Positions 10,001 to 19,206 of a stretch of DNA of 64,000 nt are shown here, piece after piece. Position 1 is the stretch's first letter, and every line of letters begins with the position of its first letter. The notes under the pieces were generated by a model. It ran no database searches, was not told where the DNA came from, and saw only the letters and a list, made by a program, of their open reading frames with translations. Origin of the DNA: Volucribacter psittacicida (lineage in GTDB: Bacteria; Pseudomonadota; Gammaproteobacteria; Enterobacterales; Pasteurellaceae); the NCBI RefSeq assembly GCF_004339025.1, contig NZ_SMFT01000002.1, positions 593,744 to 657,743 on the forward strand, read 5' to 3'. The position numbers and the translations under genes are program-made.

Positions 10001-11014
10001 TTACACATTAATCAAACGATATAATGCTCCATCTTTACGATCAAGATAATGGGTAGATTGAATACGGCGGATTGTGCGAGAACGTCCACGAATCACTAAG
10101 GTTTCCGTACTGGCTAAATTGCCTTTACGTTGAATACCTTTTAGTAAATCTCCATTAGTAATCCCTGTTGCCGCAAAAACGAGGTTATCATCACGCACCA
10201 ACTGTTCCAATTTCAACACCTGATTAACCTCTACTCCCGCTTGCTGACAACGAGCAATCTCTTGCTGAGCAATTTGCTGATTTTCATGGGTATCACCTTT
10301 AACCTGATTGCGAGGTATCAGCCTTGCTTGCATTTCACCACCTAAAGCACGCACAGCCGCTGCAGCTACAATCCCCTCAGGAGCTCCACCAATACCATAT
10401 AATAAATCCACATTCCCCTCTGGCAAACAACATAATACCGAACCCGCAATATCGCCATCAGGAATTGCAAAAACCCTTACCCCTAAAGCGTGCATTTGAG
10501 CGATCACTTGCTCATGACGGGGTTTAGCCAGCACCATTACATTCAACTGAGAAAGCAATTTCCCCATTTTTGAGGCAACACGACGCAAGTTTTGCTCTAA
10601 GCTCAGATTTAAATCAATCATGCCCTTGGCTTGCGGACCAACCACCAGTTTTTCCATATACATATCAGGGACAGATAAAAAAGTTTCTTTTCCCCCTGCG
10701 GCTAACACTGATAACGCATTCGCTTGCCCCATTGCTGTCATTCTTGTGCCATCAATAGGATCTACCGCAATCGCTACTTCTTCGCCCTTTCCCGTTCCCA
10801 AGGTTTCACCAATATAAAGCATCGGCGCTTGATCAATTTCTCCCTCGCCAATAACCACAGTTCCCTGCATATCAATAAGATTTAACATTAAACGCATCGC
10901 ACTCACCGCAGCATTATCCGCTGCATTTTTATCACCTCTCCCTAGCCAAGCAAAACTGGCAAGGGCAGCGGCTTCAGTAACACGTGAAAATTCAATGGCT
11001 AATGCTCTATTCAT
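10001..11014 (-). CDS. glpX: fructose-1,6-bisphosphatase class II
   Basis: Gluconeogenic phosphatase converting fructose 1,6-bisphosphate to fructose 6-phosphate. The metal-dependent phosphatase motif VDPIDGTRMTAMGQANA and the segment VIGEGEIDQAPMLYIGE are intact. The frame is open further upstream, but the ATG at 11014 (MNRALAIEFSRVTEAAAL) matches the E. coli GlpX start and has AAGGAT at good spacing, giving 337 residues. It lies close to other glp genes (glpQ, glpT), in keeping with growth on glycerol phosphates. Confidence 0.95.
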   Translation of the reverse strand: MNRALAIEFSRVTEAAALASFAWLGRGDKNAADNAAVSAMRLMLNLIDMQGTVVIGEGEIDQAPMLYIGETLGTGKGEEVAIAVDPIDGTRMTAMGQANALSVLAAGGKETFLSVPDMYMEKLVVGPQAKGMIDLNLSLEQNLRRVASKMGKLLSQLNVMVLAKPRHEQVIAQMHALGVRVFAIPDGDIAGSVLCCLPEGNVDLLYGIGGAPEGIVAAAAVRALGGEMQARLIPRNQVKGDTHENQQIAQQEIARCQQAGVEVNQVLKLEQLVRDDNLVFAATGITNGDLLKGIQRKGNLASTETLVIRGRSRTIRRIQSTHYLDRKDGALYRLINV

Positions 11015-11188
11015 AGTTTTATCCTTATCTTCAATGATTAATTTGTCGGCTATTTTAACATTTGGCAAACGTTTGCGTCATCCTGATAATCAGGAAAAGT
11101 AAAATTTTTATTTTATTCTTTAATTCCATTGCCAAAGTGCGGTAGAATAAGTCATTAATTTTTCAAAGTATTAACAAAGGATATCGCA

Positions 11189-11428
11189 ATGTCATTAGAA
11201 ATTTTAGATCAACTTGAAGAAAAAATTAAACAAGCTGTTGAAACCATCCAATTACTTCAATTAGAACTTGAAGAAAAAAATGAAAAAATTCAAGCGTTAG
11301 AACAAGAGAAAAATGAAACGCAACAAACAAATGACAACTTACGTCGTGAAAACGAAAGCCTGAAAAATGAACATTCAAATTGGCAAGAGCGTTTGCGTTC
11401 ATTATTGGGTAAAATTGATAACGTTTAA
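11189..11428 (+). CDS. zapB: cell division protein ZapB
   Basis: A 79-residue protein that is almost entirely coiled coil (heptads from LDQLEEKIKQAVETIQLLQ onward), as expected of ZapB, which joins ZapA to the nucleoid-terminus protein MatP at the Z ring. The ribosome site AAAGGA precedes the ATG. It stands opposite glpX and is followed by a strong terminator. Confidence 0.88.
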   Translation: MSLEILDQLEEKIKQAVETIQLLQLELEEKNEKIQALEQEKNETQQTNDNLRRENESLKNEHSNWQERLRSLLGKIDNV

Positions 11429-11436
11429 TATAATTA

Positions 11437-11466
11437 AAAAACCTCGTTCCACTACGAGGTTTTATT
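11437..11466. terminator. terminator between convergent zapB and glpQ
   Basis: ACCTCGT/ACGAGGT stem flanked by A and T runs on both sides (about 11437-11466), so it can stop transcription in both directions. Confidence 0.85.
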
Positions 11467-11477
11467 TTTCTTAATAA

Positions 11478-12557
11478 TTAATTATTCTTACCTAAAAACT
11501 TCACCGCCGTATCAGGGAAGTCCGTAAATACGCCTGTTGCACCAGCTTGGTTTAATAGAGCGTCATACATCTGATCTACATTAGCAAAAAATGTAGGTAA
11601 AGCATCTTGGCGAACCGTATAAGGGTGTAACTCAAGTTCTGTAGTGGCAATATCAGCAACCATTGGTGTATAGATAATATGATTTGGCTGTGAAGTTTTA
11701 TCATTAATTAACATATACCAAGCAGGGCCGACACCATCAGCATATTTTGCAATTTCTTTCATTGCACCTTGGTTAAACATCCAATTATAATCATAATTAA
11801 TCCACTGTCCTTGAGCATTTTTTTCTTGCGTTTCTTGCCAATCATTATAAGCCACTAATTGTACGAGTTTAATATCCATAGCAAGTTGTGGTAAAAGCGC
11901 TGTTTTAATTCGTTTTAATTCATTAAAATCAAAGGTTTGTAAATAAACAGGTGCATTTTTATCAGTATAACCATATTTTTTTAGCACTTTTAAGGTTGCT
12001 AATGCAATATCTTTGCCTTCTTGATGATGTAACCAAGGTGCTTTAATTTCTGGGTAAATCCCGATTTTTTTACCAGTCGATTTTTCTAGGCCTTGAATAA
12101 ACTCCAACTCTTCTTCAAAAGTATGAATACGGAAATGGGATTGCCACATTGGAAAACGATTTGGATAAACTTGAACTTGTTTGCCATTTTTGATAGCAAA
12201 ATTTTCTGTCATTTCTAGAGACTTAATTTCTGCTAAGGTAAAATCCATTACATAATAACGCCCATCTTGGCGATGACGTTTAGGAAATTTTTTTGCCACA
12301 TCGGTAAGCCCATCTAAAAAATGATCGTGAATGACAATAAGATGATTATCTTTTGTCATAACAAGATCTTGTTCTAAGTAATCCGCCTGTTGCCCAAAAG
12401 CTAATGCTTTTGCTTCAAGGGTATGCTCAGGTAAGTAACCACTCGCACCACGATGTGCGATCACTAGTTTTTCTTGATTATTCATAGTATTCATTTGATG
12501 AGTACAAGCTGTTAGTGTTGTAAGTGCGGTCAATATTGCCAATGTTTTTAATTTCAT
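11478..12557 (-). CDS. glpQ: glycerophosphodiester phosphodiesterase, lipoprotein D type
   Basis: Hydrolyses glycerophosphodiesters such as glycerophosphocholine to glycerol 3-phosphate and an alcohol. The signal peptide ends in a lipobox (LTACTH; Cys near residue 18). Catalytic landmarks HRGASGYLPEHT, EQDLVMTKD and HDHFLDG are present. It is closely similar throughout to Haemophilus influenzae protein D, an outer membrane lipoprotein used to take phosphocholine from the host for LPS decoration; a similar role is inferred. It is downstream of glpT on the same strand, so product and transporter are paired. Confidence 0.95.
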   Translation of the reverse strand: MKLKTLAILTALTTLTACTHQMNTMNNQEKLVIAHRGASGYLPEHTLEAKALAFGQQADYLEQDLVMTKDNHLIVIHDHFLDGLTDVAKKFPKRHRQDGRYYVMDFTLAEIKSLEMTENFAIKNGKQVQVYPNRFPMWQSHFRIHTFEEELEFIQGLEKSTGKKIGIYPEIKAPWLHHQEGKDIALATLKVLKKYGYTDKNAPVYLQTFDFNELKRIKTALLPQLAMDIKLVQLVAYNDWQETQEKNAQGQWINYDYNWMFNQGAMKEIAKYADGVGPAWYMLINDKTSQPNHIIYTPMVADIATTELELHPYTVRQDALPTFFANVDQMYDALLNQAGATGVFTDFPDTAVKFLGKNN

Positions 12558-12590
12558 TAGTTTCTCCGTAATTTAAGGTTTATACAGTAA

Positions 12591-12620
12591 AAAAGGAAGA
12601 ATATTGTTATTCTTCCTTTT
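12591..12620 (-). terminator. hairpin between glpT and glpQ
   Basis: AAAAGGAAGAATA and TATTCTTCCTTTT form a 13-bp stem around a 4-base loop, about 15 bases after the glpT stop. It probably ends part of the glpT transcript or separates it from glpQ. Confidence 0.75.
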
Positions 12621-12634
12621 GATTGTTTGGTTAA

Positions 12635-14080
12635 TTATTTACCATAATGATCTTCAAGTTTGGCTTTATGTTTACCTTCTGCAATCATAACGATTAACAT
12701 CAGTAAGACGGCGATTACTCCACCACCAATCATTACATAGAAACCGCCGTCCCAGCCGTAATGCTCGGCAGCCCAACCCACAACTGCAGAGGCAGAAACT
12801 GTACCACCAAGATAACCAAATAAGCCTGTGAAACCTGCTGATGTACCTGCCGCTTTTTTCGGTGCAAGTTCAAGAGCGTGTAAACCAATCAACATTACAG
12901 GACCATAGATTAAGAAACCGATTGTAGTCATTAAAATGAAGTCTGTTAATTGATATGGATTTTCATACCAAGCATGGCCTGCATATTGAGCAATTTCATT
13001 ATCAGGTGTTGCTGGATTTAGCCATAGTGCTGCAACCGCAATCGTAGTTAAGATCATAAATACAAAACCTGTTACCCCACGTTTGCCTTTGAAAATTTTA
13101 TCTGACACCCAACCACATAATAAGGTACCCGGAATTGCGGCTAATTCATAAATGGTGTAAGCCCAAGCTGTACCTTTAATATTAAAATGTTTGACTTCGC
13201 TTAAATAAACTGGCGACCATTTTAATACACCATAGCGGATTAAATAGACGAAGACGTTTGCAATGGCGATATACCATAATAATTTGTTTTTTAAGACATA
13301 AGTGACAAAAATTTCTTTTGCGGTAAGCTCTTGCTCTGATTTTTTCTCATCATAATTTTCTGGATAATCATTGCGCCATTTTTCAATCGCTGGTAAACCA
13401 CAAGATTGTGGCGTATCTTTCATTAAGAAGTAGATAGGTACAGCGGCAATCATTGCGGCAATGCCCGGATAATATAAGGCTTGTTGCCAAATATCTTTTG
13501 CGGTCGCTTCAACACCATGAGTAGAGTAATAAATTGCTCCAGCTAATAACACCATCATACCCGGTACCATACCCCCCACATTATGAGCACAGTTCCAGAT
13601 AGAGACGATTGAACCACGTTCTGATTTAGACCACCAATGCACCATTGTGCGTCCACAAGGTGGCCACCCCATACCTTGGAACCAACCATTTAAGAAGATT
13701 AAGGTGAACATCACTAAAATACCTGATGTTGCCCAAGGCATTAAGCCCATTAAAGTCATACATAAACCTGACAATAATAGACCAAATGGTAAGAAGACTT
13801 TCGGATTCGAACGGTCAGAAAGAGAAGCCATAAAGAATTTTGATAAACCGTAAGCTAAACCTGCTCCAGTACCAATAATCCCCAATTCGGCTTTGTTATA
13901 CATTCCTGAGGCAATTAAACCGGGCTGAGCTAAATCAAAGTTAGCACGAACGAAATAATAAGCTGCATAACCAAAAAAGATGCCAGCAAACACTTGCCAA
14001 CGCAAGCGTTTATAGGTGGAATCTATTTTATCAGCAGGTAGCTGCGCAATATGCGGAGCTGGTTTGAATGGACCAAACAT
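12635..14080 (-). CDS. glpT: glycerol-3-phosphate/phosphate antiporter
   Basis: Inner membrane organophosphate:phosphate antiporter of the major facilitator superfamily, bringing in glycerol 3-phosphate made by GlpQ. Twelve hydrophobic helices; conserved [15 protein letters not shown], the central loop near [10 protein letters not shown], and [19 protein letters not shown]. The frame is open for 37 more codons upstream, but the ATG at 14080 ([15 protein letters not shown]) has GGAGATATTT before it and matches E. coli GlpT, giving 481 residues. Confidence 0.95.
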   Translation of the reverse strand: MFGPFKPAPHIAQLPADKIDSTYKRLRWQVFAGIFFGYAAYYFVRANFDLAQPGLIASGMYNKAELGIIGTGAGLAYGLSKFFMASLSDRSNPKVFLPFGLLLSGLCMTLMGLMPWATSGILVMFTLIFLNGWFQGMGWPPCGRTMVHWWSKSERGSIVSIWNCAHNVGGMVPGMMVLLAGAIYYSTHGVEATAKDIWQQALYYPGIAAMIAAVPIYFLMKDTPQSCGLPAIEKWRNDYPENYDEKKSEQELTAKEIFVTYVLKNKLLWYIAIANVFVYLIRYGVLKWSPVYLSEVKHFNIKGTAWAYTIYELAAIPGTLLCGWVSDKIFKGKRGVTGFVFMILTTIAVAALWLNPATPDNEIAQYAGHAWYENPYQLTDFILMTTIGFLIYGPVMLIGLHALELAPKKAAGTSAGFTGLFGYLGGTVSASAVVGWAAEHYGWDGGFYVMIGGGVIAVLLMLIVMIAEGKHKAKLEDHYGK

Positions 14081-14230
14081 AAATATCTCCAATAAAATGT
14101 AGTTTATAAAACGTAAAATAAGGTAATTTTGCGAGAGCAAGATAGCATAAAAATAAAATGGAAGGGAAAGTTTGTTGATTAAATGTGACAAGAATCACAA
14201 TATAGTTATGTTATTTGAGCGAAAAATAAC

Positions 14231-14342
14231 AAAAAAGACCATTATCTTAGAATAAATGGTCTTTTTTGCTGATTTTTTTGGTTACTTTGTTTAATTATGA
14301 GCGTTAGCTTAAATTAGCCCTATACTTATATAGGGCATTAAC
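14231..14342. repeat. left copy of the direct repeat bounding the RiPP cassette (trpS terminator copy)
   Basis: Starts with a terminator hairpin (AAAAAAGACCATT...AATGGTCTTTTTT, 14231-14268), runs on to GCGTTA and ends with GCCCTATACTTATATAGGGC then ATTAAC. The same sequence, with a few substitutions and a 16-base difference near the end, recurs at 17381-17505 beside the trpS stop. The original site was presumably a single trpS-glpT spacer, so the right-hand copy is the resident and this one the duplicate, or the reverse. Confidence 0.9.
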
Positions 14343-14514
14343 ATGCTTTGTATAGTCGTATTGGGTTAGTAATTCAATAGGCTACAACAATAAAAGAAAA
14401 TGGATTGAAGTAGGTTATCCTTAAATATCACACTGTATTCGTAGTATCATAACTACTAATCTACTTCTATTCCACAAAATTTATTATAATAACTAATTTA
14501 CCTTATCTATTTTA

Positions 14515-15777
14515 TTATTTAAGAAACTGTGTATAATCCTCATCCTCTAAATCAATAAACCTAATCACGGATTGATTAAAAACAAATACACAAGAAGCGA
14601 GTAAAGTCATAATACAATTAAAAGATAAAATAATAAAAATATGGCTATTATCTAAAATAAAACCTGTGAATAAATTTGCTATAGGTACGCTGATATTACC
14701 AAAAAATGACATATTGGCGAGTACTCTAGTTCTTATTTTATCAGGTAATGCCGTTAATAATCTTGTATCTACTGTAACATTTATCCAATTTCTTGCCATA
14801 CCAATAAGCAATAATGAAATACTAAAAATGATTAAATAATTAAATAAGCCTAATAGTATAAAAGCAACACAAAAAAGGTAGGAAGAAAAAAAGACAAAAC
14901 GGCTTTTTAACTGAAAAATACTAGCGACTTTATGATAAATTAAACTACCAAAAACAACACCTATTGCCATAAATGACATTGCGATACCATAAGAAAAAGC
15001 GTTTAACTCAAACTTGATCTTAATAAGATAAATAATAATTAATTGCATCGGTCCAAAGGCGAGTCCAACAATTAAACTATACACAAAAAGACTGCTTAAT
15101 ATCTTACTTTTTAATGTATATTGAATACCTTGATAGAGATCTCCAATAAGCCAATTTATCTTATTTTTTCTGTGTCCTTCTTTTTCAAAAAGAATATTAA
15201 TACGATGAATTAATATTAATGCAATAATTTGTAATAACATTAATAATAAAAACGCATAGAGTAAGCCAAATTGATAAAATAATACTCCACCAATTACCCC
15301 AGATAATATACTGACTAGCGCATTTATTCGCATAATCATATTATTTGCCAATAAAAGATGTGATTTATTCACAATATTGGCAATAAATCCCATACTACCA
15401 ACCCTTACAATACCACCACCTAAAGAAAATAAAAGATAAAAGACGATGAAAAAAGAAAGGCTAAGTTGATCTAAAAGCTGAGGTAATAAAATAATAAAAC
15501 AAGAAAAAAATTGAATCATTAAGCCCATTTCTATAATCTTTTTCCGATCAAATTTATCACCTAATGGGGCAAGAAGAAAATTTGTTAAAATTGCAACAAT
15601 AACAGAAGGAATCATCACATAGCTTACATAAATCGCTTTGTGATAAAAATCAATAATCCACCAAGTTATTGCAATAGAAACTGCCATATTGCCTATAGTG
15701 GTTATCACAAAAGCCAATCTATATCGCCAGAAATTTATCCCTAATATTTTAAAACTAAAAGCTCTATCTTTTGACAT
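14515..15777 (-). CDS. MFS exporter of the RiPP cassette
   Basis: A 420-residue membrane protein with about 12 hydrophobic segments and the MFS loop 2-3 motif LGDKFDRKKIIE near residue 75, placing it with drug:proton antiporters or enterobactin-exporter-type proteins. It is far richer in A and T than its chromosomal neighbours, rich in Ile, Leu, Phe and Lys codons ending in A or T, and contains no uptake signal. It is divergent from the small peptide gene and shares its promoter region. Likely job: export of the mature peptide or self-protection (inference from context). Confidence 0.75.
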   Translation of the reverse strand: MSKDRAFSFKILGINFWRYRLAFVITTIGNMAVSIAITWWIIDFYHKAIYVSYVMIPSVIVAILTNFLLAPLGDKFDRKKIIEMGLMIQFFSCFIILLPQLLDQLSLSFFIVFYLLFSLGGGIVRVGSMGFIANIVNKSHLLLANNMIMRINALVSILSGVIGGVLFYQFGLLYAFLLLMLLQIIALILIHRINILFEKEGHRKNKINWLIGDLYQGIQYTLKSKILSSLFVYSLIVGLAFGPMQLIIIYLIKIKFELNAFSYGIAMSFMAIGVVFGSLIYHKVASIFQLKSRFVFFSSYLFCVAFILLGLFNYLIIFSISLLLIGMARNWINVTVDTRLLTALPDKIRTRVLANMSFFGNISVPIANLFTGFILDNSHIFIILSFNCIMTLLASCVFVFNQSVIRFIDLEDEDYTQFLK

Positions 15778-15814
15778 AGATCAAATTCCTTACGTCAAGA
15801 AAACTATGTTATAT

Positions 15815-15868
15815 AAATAACCATACTACTAATATGGTTATTTGGCAAATACTATTTTAATAGTATTT
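15815..15868. promoter_or_regulatory. two tandem hairpins in the divergent RiPP promoter region
   Basis: AAATAACCAT...ATGGTTATTT (15815-15843) and AAATACTAT...ATAGTATTT (15847-15868) are two perfect inverted repeats placed back to back between the exporter and precursor starts. They could be operators for an unlinked regulator or leader hairpins. Confidence 0.55.
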
Positions 15869-15902
15869 ATTCTCTATTAAACCTGAGTTATAGGAGGATA
15901 CT

Positions 15903-16040
15903 ATGATATTCTTATCAAATGTAACCAAATCAATAACATCTCCTCATCATCATTTCGGAGTACATTGCTGTTTAAATGGACATTTGGTAGATAGCCATGA
16001 TGATATAGGGGGAGACGGATTCGGCGGTTTTGATTGGTAA
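15903..16040 (+). CDS. candidate RiPP precursor peptide, 45 residues
   Basis: A short gene below the length cut-off of ordinary ORF finding, with a perfect ribosome site (TAGGAGGATACT) before its ATG. The peptide has a Thr/Ser-bearing start, a His cluster at 15-17, His21, Cys22-Cys23, His27, an acidic stretch, then a Gly-rich tail ending G-F-G-G-F-D-W (Phe40, Phe43, Trp45). Tails with aromatic residues two apart from a modifiable partner are typical of radical SAM cyclophane peptides, and Cys-Cys could take thioether links. It is 66 bases upstream of a radical SAM/SPASM gene and divergent from an MFS exporter. No family name was recognised. Being the precursor is inferred from size, ribosome site and context. 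Confidence 0.75.
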   Translation: MIFLSNVTKSITSPHHHFGVHCCLNGHLVDSHDDIGGDGFGGFDW

Positions 16041-16051
16041 AATATATAAGC

Positions 16052-16080
16052 ATAGTAGTCAAGTGATTCTTGGCTACTAT
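16052..16080 (+). terminator. hairpin between precursor and radical SAM gene
   Basis: ATAGTAGTCAAG and CTTGGCTACTAT form a 12-position stem with one mismatch around a 5-base loop, without a proper T run. Such leaky hairpins after RiPP precursors lower expression of the enzyme relative to its substrate. Confidence 0.55.
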
Positions 16081-16106
16081 TACTACTTCAATAAATGGGG
16101 ATAGAA

Positions 16107-17354
16107 ATGAATAATACCTATGTCAAAAGACTTGATACTCCTCACCGGCTTCATTTAGAAACTACGAAATATTGTAATATGAGATGTGAACACTGTTATG
16201 TCTCATCAGATAATAGTTTCTCTCATCCTTCTATTGATATAATAAAGAATATAATAAAAATATCTAAAAAATATAATATTAAGAGAATAACTTTAACAGG
16301 AGGAGAATTTCTAACAAGACCTGACTCTAGAGAAATATTAAAATATATTTTTGATGTTGGATTTACCAATATTTACTTTATATCTAACGGATTAGCAATA
16401 TCAAAAGATATTCTAAACTGGATCGCAAAAATAAAAACTAAACACTTTTTCAGAAATTTGATATTAAATTTCTATAAGAAAGATTATAAACCAATAACTT
16501 TTGGAATAGGTATCAGTCTAGATGGATTTATTTCTCATGGAAAAATTAGGAAAAATAATCAAGGAAAACCAATAAAGTACTATTCCATATTAAGAAAGCT
16601 AGAACTAATAGGAAAATATGGAATTTTCACAACGGTAAATACCGTAGTATCTAATAGAGAAACTGCATATGAGCTTTATAATATGTATAGAAAATTTTTA
16701 TCGATGAATATTGATAGATGGCAAATAGACCAGTTATTTATAAGTGGAAGAAGTATTAATAATAAAAATATTAGAAACTATGATTCATGGATAGAAATTG
16801 CAAAATGGAATTACCAAAGAATTATAAAACATTATATACAGAATTACTCTTGGACCAAAAAGCTAGATCTTAATATAGTACAATTATTTAGAAAGGGAAT
16901 ATTAACAAAAGGGATTATGGTTGCGAATAATAACTATCACCCTTGTGGTTATCAATTTGGCAGTATTATATCTGAAAATGATGGAGATATTCGCTTTTGC
17001 CCATCTCTGAGGTATGATGGCGATAAAATATTTAATATTAACGATAAGCCCTTATCGTCAAGCTCGTTCATGGAAAATAGTAATTTCAATAAATTTTCCC
17101 AATTAAAAATTGACGACTTGCCATGTAAAAATTGTAAATATAAGTTTATTTCTCATGGAGGGTGTAGAGCAAATAGCCAATCATATTATGGAAAAATATA
17201 TACTATAGATCCTATATGCTGTGAGCTCTCACCTTTTTTTGAAAAAGAAATATTACCATTACTTCCTAAAGAAATAAAGGATCAGTATACAAAAGCACTA
17301 TATAATCCCAAGTACACTGATAAACTAGAAGTTATAAAATTAAATAAATTATAA
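16107..17354 (+). CDS. radical SAM/SPASM peptide-modifying enzyme
   Basis: Radical SAM enzyme with the [4Fe-4S] motif CNMRCEHC (cysteines 23, 27, 30 from the chosen start), a TLTGGEFLTRPD segment for SAM binding, and a C-terminal SPASM-type cysteine set (HPCGYQFG, RFCPSL, PCKNCKYKF, GGCRAN, ICCEL) that holds auxiliary clusters. This layout is that of sactisynthases, cyclophane synthases and related RiPP maturases. The frame also opens at 16095, but the ATG at 16107 has GGGGATAGAA just before it and is preferred, giving 415 residues. Very AT-rich, no uptake signal. Likely crosslinks the upstream 45-residue peptide (inference). Confidence 0.88.
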   Translation: MNNTYVKRLDTPHRLHLETTKYCNMRCEHCYVSSDNSFSHPSIDIIKNIIKISKKYNIKRITLTGGEFLTRPDSREILKYIFDVGFTNIYFISNGLAISKDILNWIAKIKTKHFFRNLILNFYKKDYKPITFGIGISLDGFISHGKIRKNNQGKPIKYYSILRKLELIGKYGIFTTVNTVVSNRETAYELYNMYRKFLSMNIDRWQIDQLFISGRSINNKNIRNYDSWIEIAKWNYQRIIKHYIQNYSWTKKLDLNIVQLFRKGILTKGIMVANNNYHPCGYQFGSIISENDGDIRFCPSLRYDGDKIFNINDKPLSSSSFMENSNFNKFSQLKIDDLPCKNCKYKFISHGGCRANSQSYYGKIYTIDPICCELSPFFEKEILPLLPKEIKDQYTKALYNPKYTDKLEVIKLNKL

Positions 17355-17380
17355 ATATATAGTCAATTAAAATAAAAATG

Positions 17381-17505
17381 AAAAAAGACCATTATCTTAG
17401 AATAAATGGTCTTTTTTGCTGATTTTTTGGGTTACTTTGTTTAATTATGAGCGTTAACCTAAATTAAAGGGTATAAAAAGCCCTATACTTATACAGGCCA
17501 TTAAC
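17381..17505. repeat. right copy of the direct repeat; trpS terminator
   Basis: Same block as 14231-14342: terminator hairpin 17381-17418 (AAAAAAGACCATT...AATGGTCTTTTTT), then the GCGTTA stretch and GCCCTATACTTATACAGG, ending in the last codons of trpS. It serves as the trpS terminator on the minus strand. Confidence 0.9.
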
Positions 17506-18499
17506 TAACAAAACCAATAGCTTGGTAAACTTTTTCTAAGGTTTGTTTCGCTCGTTCTCTGGCTTTTTTTGCTCCCTCGGCAGCAATTTGGTTTAATAGT
17601 GCTTCATTATTACGATAGTGCCAGAATTTTTCTTGAAGTGCGGTCAACATTTCGGAAACTTTTTCTGCCACTTCGGTTTTTAAATGTCCATACATTTTTC
17701 CCGTAAATTCCGCTTCAATCTCAGCGATAGGCTGACCTGTGATACCATGCAAAATATCAATAAGATTAGAAACGCCCGGTTTATTTTGACGATCATAACG
17801 GATAACAGGGGGCTCATCAGAATCAGTTACGGCACGTTTAATTTTTTTCGCCACAGATTTTGGATCTTCTAATAAGGTAATCACATTATTGCGGTTATCA
17901 TCAGACTTAGACATTTTTTTGTCAGGATCTTGTAATGCCATAACTTTTGCCCCTGATTTTGCAATAAACACTTCGGGAATGGCAAACATATCGCCATAAA
18001 GACTATTAAAGCGTTCCGCAATATCACGAGTAATTTCTAAATGCTGTTTTTGATCTTCTCCTACTGGCACTTGATTTGCTTGGTATAACAAAATGTCCGC
18101 TGCCATTAAAACTGGATAAGTGAATAATCCCACATTAATATTATTGGCATGGCGTGCTGATTTATCTTTAAATTGCGTCATACGGCTCATTTCACCAAAA
18201 TACGTATAGCAATTCAGCACCCAAGCAAGTTGTGTATGTTCTGGTACATGAGATTGGATAAAAATCGTACTTTTATTCGGATCAATGCCACAAGCAAGAT
18301 ATAAAGCAAGTACATCTAGGCTCGCTTTATGCAATGCCGCAGGATCTTGGCGTACCGTAATGGCGTGTAAATCCACAATGCAATACATACAATCATAATC
18401 ATCTTGCATAGCTACAAACTGACGTAACGCTCCCATATAGTTACCAATGGTGAGTTCGCCTGAAGGTTGCACTCCGCTAAATACAATAGGTTTGCTCAT
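17501..18499 (-). CDS. trpS: tryptophanyl-tRNA synthetase
   Basis: Class I aminoacyl-tRNA synthetase charging tRNA-Trp. The HIGH-like motif appears as [14 protein letters not shown] near residue 12, and the KMSKS loop as [12 protein letters not shown] near residue 195. Length 332 is normal for bacterial TrpRS. It is the last gene of an rpe-gph-trpS run on the minus strand, with only 9 bases between gph and trpS. Its 3' end forms part of the direct repeat that bounds the adjacent insertion. Confidence 0.97.
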   Translation of the reverse strand: MSKPIVFSGVQPSGELTIGNYMGALRQFVAMQDDYDCMYCIVDLHAITVRQDPAALHKASLDVLALYLACGIDPNKSTIFIQSHVPEHTQLAWVLNCYTYFGEMSRMTQFKDKSARHANNINVGLFTYPVLMAADILLYQANQVPVGEDQKQHLEITRDIAERFNSLYGDMFAIPEVFIAKSGAKVMALQDPDKKMSKSDDNRNNVITLLEDPKSVAKKIKRAVTDSDEPPVIRYDRQNKPGVSNLIDILHGITGQPIAEIEAEFTGKMYGHLKTEVAEKVSEMLTALQEKFWHYRNNEALLNQIAAEGAKKARERAKQTLEKVYQAIGFVS

Positions 18500-18508
18500 T
18501 TTCTTTCC

Positions 18509-19189
18509 TTAGTCATTAATAATTGAGAGAAGTTGTGCAAAGTCATCAATTACCCAATCAGGATGTGACTCTGCAATAGGAATATTATAGTTATAGCCAT
18601 AGGTTAATCCCACCACAGGGCAACCAGCACTATGGGCGGCTAAAATATCATTTTTAGAATCACCCACAAAGAGAATTTGTTTCGGATATAAACCAAATTT
18701 ACCGCATAAATAATAAAGTGGCGCAGGGTGCGGTTTAATCGCTGGTAATGATTGTCCGCCTAATAACTCACTAAACAAATGATCAATACCAAATGCGGCT
18801 AATACTGGTTTAACGTGCTTAGTGGGTTTATTCGTTACCACAGCTAATAGATAACCTTGCTGATGTAATTGCTCTAAGGTTTCTTTCACATGGGGATAAA
18901 GCCGACTAACATTACACAAATTCTCACCATAATAAAACCCAAAGCGTTGCTTGAAGTGCTGAATTTGCTCAGGGGTTAATGTTCTACCTGATTGCTCCGA
19001 AGCCCAAGCTAACGCTCTTGCACTCAATACATCAGCACCATTACCAATCCAAGTTAATACCAAGTCTTCTTCAGCTGTAGGTAAATCTAACTCAGCTAAC
19101 GCAGAATTTACTGATAATGCCAAGTCAGGCAAGCTATTAACTAATGTACCATCTAAATCAAAACCAATTAATTTAAATTGTTTCTTCAT
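18509..19189 (-). CDS. gph: phosphoglycolate phosphatase
   Basis: HAD-superfamily phosphatase that removes 2-phosphoglycolate made during DNA repair. Motif I is GFDLDGTLVNSLPDLA, motif II VVTNKPTK, motif III/IV FVGDSKNDILAA. A GTG further upstream is open, but the ATG at 19189 has AAGGA 8 bases before it and gives MKKQFKLIGFDLDGTL, 226 residues, the usual form. It sits between rpe and trpS as in enterobacteria. Confidence 0.95.
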   Translation of the reverse strand: MKKQFKLIGFDLDGTLVNSLPDLALSVNSALAELDLPTAEEDLVLTWIGNGADVLSARALAWASEQSGRTLTPEQIQHFKQRFGFYYGENLCNVSRLYPHVKETLEQLHQQGYLLAVVTNKPTKHVKPVLAAFGIDHLFSELLGGQSLPAIKPHPAPLYYLCGKFGLYPKQILFVGDSKNDILAAHSAGCPVVGLTYGYNYNIPIAESHPDWVIDDFAQLLSIIND

Positions 19190-19206
19190 TTTCTCATTCC
19201 TTAACA

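Noticed and set aside
16095-16106. Upstream ATG for the radical SAM gene
   Set aside because: The ATG at 16107 has a better-placed GGGGATAGAA; the upstream one would use its own bases as ribosome site.
15903-17354. His-Xaa-Ser (Hxs) type system, because the peptide is rich in His
   Set aside because: Only one radical SAM gene is present, no HxsD-like gene, and the peptide has no His-x-Ser repeats.
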